A stretch of DNA of 64,000 nucleotides from G963663315 sp965116335 (GTDB lineage: Bacteria; Pseudomonadota; Gammaproteobacteria; Arenicellales; Poriferihabitantaceae), in assembly GCA_965116335.1 (NCBI GenBank), contig OZ220677.1, positions 620,001-684,000 on the forward strand, given 5' to 3'. The translations under genes and the position numbers were made by a program. The notes under the pieces are model-generated. The model made no database searches. It saw nothing but the letters and a program-made list of their open reading frames with translations, and was not told the DNA's origin. This document shows, one piece after another, positions 43,865-52,850 of this stretch. Position 1 is the stretch's first letter. The number at the start of each line of letters is the position of its first letter.

Positions 43865-46800
43865 TACGCCACCATTTCCATAGCCCGTTCCATATCTACC
43901 GAAACCAGCCGCGACACGCCTGCTTCCTCCATTGTAACGCCGACCAGCAGGTCCATGGAGGCCATGGTAATCTTGTTATGGGTAATCACAATCATCTGGC
44001 TCTTGTCTGCGAGAGTCTTGAGTGTCTCACAATAACGGTCAACATTGGCATCATCCAGAGGCGCATCCACCTCATCCAGCATACAAAACGGGGCCGGGTT
44101 CAGTTCAAACAATGAAAACAAAAGCGCTACCGCCGTCAACGCCTTCTCTCCCCCTGATAAAAGATGAATATGAGTGTTTCTCTTTCCCGGCGGTCTTGCC
44201 ATAACGCCAATCCCGGTAGTGAGGAGATCGTCACTGGTCAAAAACAATCGGGCACTGCCACCACCGAACAACTTCGGGAAAAACCGATTGAAACCTTCGT
44301 TGATTGTATCAAAAGTCTGACGGAATCTGGAACGGGTTTCACGATCAATTTTCCTAATCACCTGTTCCAGGGTAGTGAGCGCCTCGGTCAGGTCTTCGCG
44401 TTGCTTGCGTAAATAGTCCATGCGCTCGCTTTGTTCATTGAATTCGTCGATCGCCACCAGATTAACGGGGCCAATGCGCTCCACTTTCTTCTCGATATTT
44501 TCCAGCCTGATCTGCCAGTCTTGCACGCTCGCATCCTCGGGCAACCCCTGTGAACACGCCTCAATATCCCATCCCTGGCTGTCCATCATTTCAACCAGAG
44601 CGTCCCGGCGAACCAGTGCTTCCTGCCGGGTCAGCTTGTGCTGTTCCAGTTCCACTCTGGCCTCATCCACATGACCAGCTTGTCCGGCGTGCAACTGGTT
44701 GGCCTGTTCGATGCTGTCGTCGAGCTCCGATACCCGCTCCCTCGCGGCGGAAAAATGCTGGTCGATTTCGTGGCTCGAATGCAATAACCGCTCAAGACTC
44801 TCTTGCAGCACCGGAACGGACTCATCCGGCGCTGAATCCGGCTGGTTCAAGTCCGATAATCTGGATTCAGTTATCTCTATATCATACTGAAAACGCTTTA
44901 TATTAGAATTCACTGTATCGACATCCGCTTCCAGTTTTTGCTGAATCAATGCCTGATTGTAATGTCGTTCCCTGATCTCATCGACCCTCTCACGCTTTTT
45001 TGAAACCTCGCCACTGAGTTGATTTCGCGCCTCAATCAGACGCTCCCGCTGCTTACCAAAAACTCCGGTTTCTTTTACCGCCGTTTCAAATAATGTCTGG
45101 GCGTTTTCCATTTCTGCGTCTTCGTCTGTACTCTGCGCTTCCAATTCGTCCAGCTCAGCGCCCAGCTTGCCGAGATGCTCGCGGGCTTCAAGATAGCGGG
45201 TTTCCTCCCGGCTGAACTGATTATGCACGACCGTCAACTCGGAGCGCAGGGAAGTCAGAGAGCTGCGCCAGGCTTCCACTTCCGCCTCCTTTTCCTTCCG
45301 GTGAAGATTCAACGAAGCGGTCTCCTTCTCCGCAAGTTCGAGCTGGTCACTCAACTCCCGCTTTTTATCCAGCAGTTGGACTATCTCATCCCCCCTGACC
45401 AGCACCCCGGTTTCAATCTGGCTTTGGCTTGCGAAACGGATCCAGTTAGTGCCAACCAACTCGCCGCGACGAGTGACGATACATTCCCTGCCGGTCAACC
45501 GATTGCGGCACTCCAGAGCCTGTTCCAGTGTTTCAGCGACATAAACTCCCGCCACCAGGCCGGTAACCTCAGAACCCCCCGCAATGATCTGGTCGGACAT
45601 AGCCGCTAATGGAATCCGACTGGCCGCATGGTCCGCAGGAGCGGTCACTTCATCCAGACAAACCAGCGAAAGGCTGCTGTCCGGACGGGTCGCCAGCAGT
45701 TCGAGCGATAGATGATCCGTACACAAGGCACTCAGCCAGTCATTCAGCACCTGATCTGCGGCCCGTTCCCAGCCATCGGCAACCTTTATTTTGTTAGCCA
45801 GTCTGGGAACACGGCCAAGACCACTATCGTCCAGCCAGTTGTCGAGGTCCGCACGGTCAGCGCCCAATGCGGCAGCCTGTATCTCCTGCAACGACTGCAA
45901 CCGGGATATAACCTCCTGAAGCCGGGTTCGCAGATTGGCCCGGCCTTCCCGTTTTCGTTCAATCCGGGTATAAATCTGTTTTAATTCCAGCTCGGACTGA
46001 TGGAATTGTTTTTCCGCCTGTTCGTGGTTGCGCTCCTTGCTCTCGGCCTCACAGCGCAGGGAATCAATATCTGTTGAAGATACCTGCCCTGTCAACTGTG
46101 TGATCTGTTCGGTCAGCCTGGTTTTGCCTTGTTCGGTACGCGCTCTTTGCTGTCGGAGATGCTCAATTCTGGAGTTCTGTATTTCCACTTGTCGCGCCGG
46201 CTCTCTGGAGTGCTCATCGAGGACTTCAATTTCAGCCAGGCAATCGGACAGTCTTTGCTCGCAATCAGCCAGTTGGTTTTCTGCGTCTGCCAGACTCTGC
46301 TGATAAGATTCCAGGGCCGGGCGCATCTCCTCCAGGCGCTGAACCAGAGCCTCGCTTTTTCGTGTCTCGGACTGGGTCTGCTGCAAATAATCATTTCGCA
46401 ATCCCTGTAACCGTTCCACTTCTTCCGTCTGTCGCTGTATGTTCTCCCTGCGATGTTCAATTTTCTGTTCCAGATTCGAGATTTTTGCGGATACCTGATA
46501 AAACTCCTGCTGAATCCGGTTGTACTCCTCGTGAGCATCCCCCTGCCGCCTGCGAAGCTCCTCCAGTCTCGCTTGTGTTTGCCGTTGCCGGGACAGGCAT
46601 TTCTGTACTTCGTTCTCGTGTTTCGCGGTCAGGCGGTCCTGTTCTTGCAGTTGATGGTTCAACTGATTCAAAATCAGAACATTTAATTGCCCGTTGATCT
46701 CCCGTTGTTCGGATTTAAGAACCTTGTAACGTTCGGCAGCGGCGGATTGTTTACGCAGGCGGCTCAACTGCTTGCCAAGCTCAGTCTCGATATCCGCGAC

Positions 46801-47379
46801 CCGCTCCAGGTTTTCACGGGTATGCGCGATGCGGATTTCCGTTTCTCTCCTCCGGTCTTTATATCTGGATGTGCCGGCGGCTTCTTCCACAAATACCCGC
46901 AGGTCTTCAGGCCGGGCTTCCACGATGCGGCTAACCATGCCCTGCTCTATAATCGAATAGGAGCGCGGCCCGAGCCCTGTACCCCGGAACAAGTCCAGTA
47001 CATCCTTGCGGCGGGTTTTGACATTATTGATCAGATACCTGGATTGGTCATCCCGGGTCAGGGTTCGCTTTACCGATATTTCCGCGAACTGCCCGTAATG
47101 TCCGGGAGCCTGTCCATCCTGATTATCAAAAATCAACTCCACCGACGCCCTGCTGATCGGCTTTCGGGTGGACGATCCATTGAATATGACATCTGCCATG
47201 TTGTCGCCGCGCAACGTCCTGGCCGATGTTTCTCCCATCACCCAGCGCACCGCATCAATGACGTTGGATTTCCCGCAGCCATTCGGCCCGACAATCCCGA
47301 CCAGATGAGACGGCACACGAATATCAACAGGGTCTACGAAAGACTTGAACCCTGATACCAGTAATTTCTTAAGCCGCAT
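43864..47379 (-). CDS. smc: Chromosome segregation protein SMC
   Basis: A 1171-residue SMC ATPase. The N-terminal head has Walker A GPNGCGKSNVIDAVRWV, two long coiled coils flank a hinge (about 510-660), and the C-terminal head has the signature LSGGEKALTAVALLFSLF and Walker B FCMLDEVDAPLDD. Presence of SMC with ZipA indicates a gammaproteobacterium using SMC-ScpAB rather than MukBEF. First gene of smc-zipA-ligA-DUF836. Confidence 0.96.
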   Translation of the reverse strand: MRLKKLLVSGFKSFVDPVDIRVPSHLVGIVGPNGCGKSNVIDAVRWVMGETSARTLRGDNMADVIFNGSSTRKPISRASVELIFDNQDGQAPGHYGQFAEISVKRTLTRDDQSRYLINNVKTRRKDVLDLFRGTGLGPRSYSIIEQGMVSRIVEARPEDLRVFVEEAAGTSRYKDRRRETEIRIAHTRENLERVADIETELGKQLSRLRKQSAAAERYKVLKSEQREINGQLNVLILNQLNHQLQEQDRLTAKHENEVQKCLSRQRQTQARLEELRRRQGDAHEEYNRIQQEFYQVSAKISNLEQKIEHRRENIQRQTEEVERLQGLRNDYLQQTQSETRKSEALVQRLEEMRPALESYQQSLADAENQLADCEQRLSDCLAEIEVLDEHSREPARQVEIQNSRIEHLRQQRARTEQGKTRLTEQITQLTGQVSSTDIDSLRCEAESKERNHEQAEKQFHQSELELKQIYTRIERKREGRANLRTRLQEVISRLQSLQEIQAAALGADRADLDNWLDDSGLGRVPRLANKIKVADGWERAADQVLNDWLSALCTDHLSLELLATRPDSSLSLVCLDEVTAPADHAASRIPLAAMSDQIIAGGSEVTGLVAGVYVAETLEQALECRNRLTGRECIVTRRGELVGTNWIRFASQSQIETGVLVRGDEIVQLLDKKRELSDQLELAEKETASLNLHRKEKEAEVEAWRSSLTSLRSELTVVHNQFSREETRYLEAREHLGKLGAELDELEAQSTDEDAEMENAQTLFETAVKETGVFGKQRERLIEARNQLSGEVSKKRERVDEIRERHYNQALIQQKLEADVDTVNSNIKRFQYDIEITESRLSDLNQPDSAPDESVPVLQESLERLLHSSHEIDQHFSAARERVSELDDSIEQANQLHAGQAGHVDEARVELEQHKLTRQEALVRRDALVEMMDSQGWDIEACSQGLPEDASVQDWQIRLENIEKKVERIGPVNLVAIDEFNEQSERMDYLRKQREDLTEALTTLEQVIRKIDRETRSRFRQTFDTINEGFNRFFPKLFGGGSARLFLTSDDLLTTGIGVMARPPGKRNTHIHLLSGGEKALTAVALLFSLFELNPAPFCMLDEVDAPLDDANVDRYCETLKTLADKSQMIVITHNKITMASMDLLVGVTMEEAGVSRLVSVDMERAMEMVA

Positions 47380-47408
47380 CCGGTCGAGTAAGTAATGACC
47401 CCGGATTA

Positions 47409-48119
47409 TTACATGATGGGGCGCATGGCAATGGCGATACCCATCTCAATTTCATTGATAGCCCGCATCACCGCCTGACCGATCAAATCCAGCTTACGAA
47501 CTTGCTGGATACGCGGCCCGATACTCTCCAGTTCCCGCGCGGAAAACATTTCCCGGAACAAACCGCAGACATCCGCCAGGCAGATGATGACCACATCACG
47601 CGGGTCGGGAATTACATCGCTGAACAAGACCTCCATGATGCGCAGCTTGACCTCTCGTTCCGCTTCACCATCAACGATCGGGTAACGTCGCGCCCTGAAC
47701 ACCCACAGGAAACGATCATCCTGCTCTTCCAGGATGCCACGTTCAACCAGACGCTTGATTCCTCTCTCGCGAATCTGCTCAGCGTTCTCCGCCGTCTGTT
47801 TGACCCAATAAAGGGCATCATGGGTTTCGAGCTTCCCGGCAGCGCGATCATCGCTGTCAACAAACCGATGGAACCATTCCCGGGTCTCGGCATTTTGCCC
47901 GATGCTGGCCAGTGTCGGATCGAGCAGATCATCCCCGGTCGGAGTCGAATCAACCAGCACCAATTGATCCGGGTCGGTATCGATCCGGTTCTCCAGCGCC
48001 AGATCCATCAATACCGCGCCAGCGAGGGCGCACTGTAGCGATGTTTCCGACACACGCAGAAACTCCCCGCCCTCATCATCCAGCAGGAGTAACATGATTT
48101 CCTCGGCAAATCTCAACAT
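47409..48119 (-). CDS. GOLPH3/VPS74 (GPP34) family protein
   Basis: A 236-residue protein of the Golgi phosphoprotein 3 family. Recognisable blocks: IMLLLLDDEGGEFL at the start, LAGAVLMDLALENRIDTD, the ERGILEEQDDRFLW turn and VIICLADVCGLF. In eukaryotes GOLPH3 binds PI4P and retains glycosyltransferases; bacterial members are known mainly from actinobacteria and some proteobacteria and have no settled role. Here it lies 30 bp upstream of smc on the same strand, and is divergent from the DEAD-box gene across a 277-bp gap in which I see no gene. Confidence 0.8.
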   Translation of the reverse strand: MLRFAEEIMLLLLDDEGGEFLRVSETSLQCALAGAVLMDLALENRIDTDPDQLVLVDSTPTGDDLLDPTLASIGQNAETREWFHRFVDSDDRAAGKLETHDALYWVKQTAENAEQIRERGIKRLVERGILEEQDDRFLWVFRARRYPIVDGEAEREVKLRIMEVLFSDVIPDPRDVVIICLADVCGLFREMFSARELESIGPRIQQVRKLDLIGQAVMRAINEIEMGIAIAMRPIM

Positions 48120-48396
48120 GGCTTTTTCACCTTAATTTGTTGTGTACATTGCAACCCGCTACTGAACCAGCACAACAGCACGCATACTATAAAATACTTG
48201 CCAGTTCAATTCAAATAAAATTCACTCAAAGTCATCCGCCTTTATTCAATTCCTGCCAAAAGAGCGCAGCCACCCATCATTTTCCTGTTATTTTTCCCAT
48301 AACTGCTGTCCGATGTTGTAATATCGCCACCCGACCGGGCTGTCGGAAATGCTTGTCATGCCCGCAATGACCCCTGAACCCGCCTCTGGTCTAACT

Positions 48397-50238
48397 ATGA
48401 ATACCACCCCCCCGATCACATTCAATGACCTCGGCCTTGGCCGGAGTTTGCTGAAAGCTCTTGACGAAGTCGGATATGAAACACCGACTCCGATTCAGGA
48501 AAAAACCATCCCGCCCATGTTATCGGGTCGTGACATCCTGGGGCAGGCGCATACCGGCACCGGGAAAACGGCAGCATTCGCACTGCCTGTACTGTCTGAT
48601 CTGGACTTGAAATCTGTGAAACCGCGCACGATGGTACTGGTGCCCACTCGCGAACTGGCGCTTCAGGTATCGGAGGCTTTCCAGTCTTACGCCGCATATA
48701 TCAAGGGTTTTCATGTATTGCCGGTATACGGCGGTCAGGACTACCGGGGACAGATTAAAGCACTTAAACGCGGAGTTCAGGTTGTGGTCGGGACACCGGG
48801 GCGTATTATGGATCATATACGTCGAGGCACGCTTGATCTTGCACAGTTGCAGACTCTGGTGCTGGACGAGGCGGATGAAATGCTGCGTATGGGATTCATT
48901 GAAGATGTCGAATGGATACTTGAGAAAACGCCTTCGCGCCGCCAGACTGCCCTGTTTTCGGCCACCCTGCCCAAGCCGGTCCGGAGCATTGCCAACCGCT
49001 ATCTGAACAACCCGGAAGAAATCACGATCAAGGTCAAAACGGCAACCGCCGACACCATTCGTCAGCGTTACTGGTCGGTCACCGGCTCCCATAAACTGGA
49101 TGCGCTCACCCGTATTCTGGAGGCTGAAGCCTTTGATGGAATGATTGTTTTTGTACGCACCAAAACTGCGACCGTGGATTTGTCCGAGAAACTGGAAGCC
49201 AGAGGGTTTGCAAGTGCCCCGTTGAATGGCGATATTCCCCAGAATCAACGGGAACGCACGGTCGGACAATTGAAATCAGGGAAACTGGATATTCTGGTCG
49301 CCACTGACGTTGCCGCGCGCGGGCTGGACGTGGATCGGGTAAGCCACGTAATCAATTATGATATTCCGTATGACCCGGAAGCGTATGTTCATCGGATCGG
49401 ACGCACCGGGCGTGCTGGCAGACAGGGAGACGCGATCCTGTTCGTCGCACCGCGGGAAAGACGTATGCTCCGCGCTATCGAAAAGACCACCCGCAAGAAA
49501 ATCGAGTTGATGGATATTCCAACCAATGACCACATCAATGAACGGCGGATATCCCGATTCAAACAACGCATTACCGATACCCTGGAAGGCGAGGATCTGA
49601 AACTGTTCAGTCGCCTGATCGAGGAATATCAAAAGGAAAGCGATCAGCCAGTGATTGAGATTGCGGCGGCATTGGCTCAACTCCTGCAGGGAAGCAGCCC
49701 GTTTCTGCTACAAAGAAAACCGCCGCCAGCCCCACAAACGGATCGCAACAAGGAACAAACCCGGCCGCGCGCACGAGACCGCGACCATACCCCGAAATCG
49801 AAAGGCCGGAATAAATCTGACCGCTCCCGGAATGCCACAAAATCCGGTGATGCGGGCATGGCGCGTTACCGCATCGAAGTAGGCAACCAGCACAATGTCG
49901 GCCCGTCGAATATCACAGGCGCGATTATCAATGAAACCGGGCTTGACAGTCAGTTTATCGGACGACTGGAGATACTTGACGATCACAGCCTGATCCAGCT
50001 TCCCGATGATATGCCGCGGGCCCTGCTAAAAAAACTGGGATCGATATGGGTATCAGGCCGGAAAATGAAGATAACCAGACTGAACCAGCAAAAGCCGGCG
50101 AACAAAGCAAAGTCCTCGTCTGGACGAAAGGGCAGTCCTGAAGCCGATTCAGCCAGAAAATCTGCCAGGCCCGGCAAATCAAAAACCAAACCAAAGGCAA
50201 AACACAAAAGACAAAGACCACCCAACCCGTTATCGTAG
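48397..50238 (+). CDS. deaD: DEAD-box RNA helicase DeaD/CsdA
   Basis: A helicase of 613 residues from ATG 48397 (MNTTPPITFNDLGLG). RecA-like domain 1 has the Q motif TPIQ, AHTGTGKTAAF, PTRELALQV, VLDEADEML and the SAT motif; domain 2 has ATDVAARGLDVDRV and HRIGRTGRAGRQGD. After about residue 440 comes a basic linker and a DbpA-type RNA-binding domain (ARYRIEVGNQHNVGPSNITGAI), then a lysine-rich tail. This is the DeaD layout, acting in ribosome assembly and RNA decay in the cold. The last codon TCG and stop TAG belong to a dispersed repeat (ATCGTAGGGG at 50232). An upstream in-frame ATG at 48349 is less likely. Confidence 0.94.
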   Translation: MNTTPPITFNDLGLGRSLLKALDEVGYETPTPIQEKTIPPMLSGRDILGQAHTGTGKTAAFALPVLSDLDLKSVKPRTMVLVPTRELALQVSEAFQSYAAYIKGFHVLPVYGGQDYRGQIKALKRGVQVVVGTPGRIMDHIRRGTLDLAQLQTLVLDEADEMLRMGFIEDVEWILEKTPSRRQTALFSATLPKPVRSIANRYLNNPEEITIKVKTATADTIRQRYWSVTGSHKLDALTRILEAEAFDGMIVFVRTKTATVDLSEKLEARGFASAPLNGDIPQNQRERTVGQLKSGKLDILVATDVAARGLDVDRVSHVINYDIPYDPEAYVHRIGRTGRAGRQGDAILFVAPRERRMLRAIEKTTRKKIELMDIPTNDHINERRISRFKQRITDTLEGEDLKLFSRLIEEYQKESDQPVIEIAAALAQLLQGSSPFLLQRKPPPAPQTDRNKEQTRPRARDRDHTPKSKGRNKSDRSRNATKSGDAGMARYRIEVGNQHNVGPSNITGAIINETGLDSQFIGRLEILDDHSLIQLPDDMPRALLKKLGSIWVSGRKMKITRLNQQKPANKAKSSSGRKGSPEADSARKSARPGKSKTKPKAKHKRQRPPNPLS

Positions 50239-50513
50239 GGGAGGGTCTCCGTGCCCTCCCGCAGCCGTTGGAACAGGCCCAACCATTCCCGTATCACTCC
50301 CCCCTTGAGGGGGAGTCCACAGCCGTCACCCGACCACCAACCCGTTATCGTAGGGGCACCCCTCTGTGGGTGCCCGGTATTGTTGATACCCGTCCCGATC
50401 ATTCGCGGGAGGGTACAAGACCCTCCCCTACGATGATGGTTTCGACCATGTATCAACATCACTCCCCCCTTGAGGGGGAGTCAAATCCGCAAAGCGGATT
50501 TGGTGGGGGGACA
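50229..50513. repeat. Mosaic repeat cluster 6 (reversed A', B, A, B)
   Basis: A reversed half A module (50232-50262) containing the deaD stop codon, a partial B (about 50296-50325, CACTCCCCCCTTGAGGGGGAGTCCAC), a complete 88-bp A module (50347-50434) bounded by ATCGTAGGGG and CCCCTACGAT, and a B module (about 50458-50513) with second palindrome AAATCCGC-aaag-CGGATTTGG. The B copies here read CACTCCC...GGGAGTC, a coordinated change in both arms that keeps the hairpin paired. It fills the gap between the 3' ends of deaD and ypjD. Confidence 0.85.
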
Positions 50514-50523
50514 CGCCAACCCG

Positions 50524-51336
50524 TCACCCGCCCAGTATCAGGTCATTGACAAAACGAGTGCCGAAATAAGCCAGCGCCAGAATACCGAACGCGAATATCG
50601 TCCATTTTGCGGCGGTTTGTCCGCGCCAGCCAGCAAATATCTGTCCGGCCAGCAAACAGGCGAAACACCCCCATGCGAGGATGGAGAGCACAATATGATG
50701 ATTGAATTGAAATAACTGCCCCTGATGCAGGATATTGGTTCCGATGCCAGAGACCAGATTGACGGACATCAGGCCGAACCCAAGCAGGATCAGCCATTTC
50801 AGATTGCTTTCCATTGTTTGAATGGCAGGCAACGCGGTCATGAATCTTTCCGATGAGATTTTGTGTAGATGGCGATCCTGGACAATCAGCAGACAGGCCT
50901 GGGCGAAGGCTACACACAATACGCCGTAGGTCGGAATGGCGAGGGCAATATGCCACCCGGTGCCGGCCACGAGCGCGTGACCCCCGGCGCCTCCATCTGT
51001 AAATGCGCCGATGATTACGGTCACCCCTGCAATCGGCAACAGGATGATCCCCAGATTAACAAAACGCATCTTATGGCTGACGCACAAATAGATCAGGACA
51101 GAGACCCAGCCAGCGGTGGAAACGGACGACCCGAGAGAAATGCTGAATATCCCGTCGATAAAAATGATGCCGTACAGGAGGTAGCCGTGGATGGCAACTG
51201 CTATAATCGCGCACAAACGCACAATCATACTGTGCTCGTCGGCATCGGACTCATTTTTGATCTGACGCCATAACAACCAGGTACAAAAACCGTAGATACA
51301 GGCACAAAGCACTGTCAGGACGGGAGTCAGAAACAT
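50524..51336 (-). CDS. ypjD: CcsA-like inner-membrane protein YpjD
   Basis: A 270-residue membrane protein with about eight hydrophobic helices, of the CcsA/CcmC/YpjD type. Features: GTGWHIALAIPTYGVLCVAFAQ with a conserved His and LFQFNHHIVLSILAW with a His pair, as in heme-handling cytochrome c assembly proteins. YpjD itself is commonly encoded divergent from ffh in gammaproteobacteria, as here, but its role is not settled. Start ATG 51336 chosen; a GTG at 51372 is possible. Confidence 0.85.
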   Translation of the reverse strand: MFLTPVLTVLCACIYGFCTWLLWRQIKNESDADEHSMIVRLCAIIAVAIHGYLLYGIIFIDGIFSISLGSSVSTAGWVSVLIYLCVSHKMRFVNLGIILLPIAGVTVIIGAFTDGGAGGHALVAGTGWHIALAIPTYGVLCVAFAQACLLIVQDRHLHKISSERFMTALPAIQTMESNLKWLILLGFGLMSVNLVSGIGTNILHQGQLFQFNHHIVLSILAWGCFACLLAGQIFAGWRGQTAAKWTIFAFGILALAYFGTRFVNDLILGG

Positions 51337-51406
51337 AGAATCATTAACCGGAATGGATACCCGATTATACACATCGAGGCTTGTATTTCATCAGCAGTGA
51401 TCCATC

Positions 51407-52762
51407 ATGTTTGACCAGTTAAGTGAAAAACTCCGTGGCACGATAAAATCCCTGGGCGGCCAGGCCCGGCTGACCGAGAAGAATATCGCCGATTCGATGC
51501 GAGAAGTGCGGGTCGCGCTGCTCGAAGCGGATGTATCGCTGGAGGTGACCCGCAAGTTCATCGAAGACGTAAAAGCCCGCGCCATCGGTGCCGAGGTGAC
51601 CGCCAGCCTGCAACCCGGTCAGGTCTTCGTCGGTATTGTACAAGATGAACTGGTGCGTCTGATGGGCAGCGCCAATGACCGGCTCAATCTTGCGGTACGC
51701 CCCCCCGCGGTCATTTTCATTGCCGGATTGCAGGGCGCCGGTAAAACCACGACCGTGGGCAAGCTGGGACGATTCATCAAATCCAGCGAGAAAAAATCTG
51801 TGATGGTGGTGAGTGCCGATGTTTATCGACCAGCCGCCATTGATCAACTACGCACCCTGGCCAATGACCTTGACCTGGATTTCCACGATTCCGGCTCCGG
51901 TCAGAAGCCTCTGGATATCGTCAACGGAGCACTGGATCGTGCGACCAGACAGAGTATCGATGTAGTGATCGTCGATACTGCGGGGCGGTTGCACATTGAC
52001 CACGATATGATGTCGGAGCTGCAATATCTGCACAAGGTGGCACAGCCAGTGGAAACCCTGTTTGTGGTGGACAGCATGACCGGCCAGGATGCGGTCAACA
52101 GCGCCCAGGCATTCGATCAGAGCCTGCCCCTGACCGGCGTAATCCTGACCAAGACTGACGGCGATGCCCGTGGCGGAGCGGCCCTGTCAATCCGGCAGGT
52201 TACCGGCAAACCGATCAAGTTTCTGGGCACTGGAGAGGGCATGGACGCACTTGAACCCTTTCACCCCGACCGGGTCGCCTCACGAATGCTGGGCATGGGG
52301 GATGTGCTTTCCCTGATTGAAGAAGTCGAGCAAAAAGTAGACCGCGAGAAGGCAGACAAGCTGGCCCGGAAAATCAAGACAGGAAAAAAGTTCGATCTTG
52401 AGGACTTCCGGGAACAGATGATGCAGTTGCAGAATATGGGCGGCATCATGGGAATGATGGACAAGCTCCCCGGCATGGACAGGCTGCCACAAAAGGCGGT
52501 CAATCAAATGGACGACAAGAAAACAGCCCGACTCATCGCCATCGTAAATTCCATGACCCCGCATGAACGCAAATTCCCCGCTGTAATACGCAGTGCCAGG
52601 AAAAAGAGAATAGCGGTCGGTTCAGGCACCCGGATTCAGGATGTCAACCAATTGCTGAAACAGTTTGCCCAAATGCAGAAAATGATGGGGCGAATGAGCA
52701 GAAAAGGTGGCATGAGAGGGATGATGGATCAAATACGCGGCGGCAATCATCGGTTCCGATAG
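51407..52762 (+). CDS. ffh: Signal recognition particle protein Ffh (SRP54)
   Basis: A 451-residue SRP GTPase. N domain (about 1-85), G domain with GLQGAGKTTTVGKLG, the DTAGRL and TKTDGDARGGAAL motifs, then the methionine-rich M domain from about residue 320 (MMQLQNMGGIMGMMDKLPGM, MQKMMGRMSRKGGMRGMM) which binds 4.5S RNA and signal sequences. It targets inner-membrane proteins to FtsY and SecYEG. Start ATG 51407, 70 bp from the divergent ypjD start. Confidence 0.97.
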   Translation: MFDQLSEKLRGTIKSLGGQARLTEKNIADSMREVRVALLEADVSLEVTRKFIEDVKARAIGAEVTASLQPGQVFVGIVQDELVRLMGSANDRLNLAVRPPAVIFIAGLQGAGKTTTVGKLGRFIKSSEKKSVMVVSADVYRPAAIDQLRTLANDLDLDFHDSGSGQKPLDIVNGALDRATRQSIDVVIVDTAGRLHIDHDMMSELQYLHKVAQPVETLFVVDSMTGQDAVNSAQAFDQSLPLTGVILTKTDGDARGGAALSIRQVTGKPIKFLGTGEGMDALEPFHPDRVASRMLGMGDVLSLIEEVEQKVDREKADKLARKIKTGKKFDLEDFREQMMQLQNMGGIMGMMDKLPGMDRLPQKAVNQMDDKKTARLIAIVNSMTPHERKFPAVIRSARKKRIAVGSGTRIQDVNQLLKQFAQMQKMMGRMSRKGGMRGMMDQIRGGNHRFR

Positions 52763-52780
52763 CATCAACCGCATAAATTC

Positions 52781-52810
52781 TTGGAAAGTCCGGGTGAATA
52801 TCGCTATACT
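52781..52810 (+). promoter_or_regulatory. Predicted sigma70 promoter of the ilvIHC operon
   Basis: TTGGAA (52781-52786), an 18-base spacer, TATACT (52805-52810). The start would be near 52817, giving a leader of about 34 nt. The T-run at 52829-52840 follows a weak GC stretch and might be a remnant of a terminator for ffh. No leucine/valine/isoleucine-rich leader peptide is present. Confidence 0.5.
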
Positions 52811-52850
52811 TGGCACGCCGAGCGGGCTTTTTTTCTTTTGAGGTACGACA

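Noticed and set aside
46687..47355. A 222-codon plus-strand open frame
   Set aside because: Antisense to the conserved SMC head domain; shadow frame.
50347..50434. A-element hairpins as ordinary Rho-independent terminators
   Set aside because: The stems are GC-rich but no T-run follows them; another role is more likely, although mRNA protection or Rho-linked stopping cannot be excluded.
52763..52850. Branched-chain amino acid attenuator before ilvI
   Set aside because: No leader peptide with Leu/Val/Ile codons; the predicted promoter leaves only a 34-nt leader.
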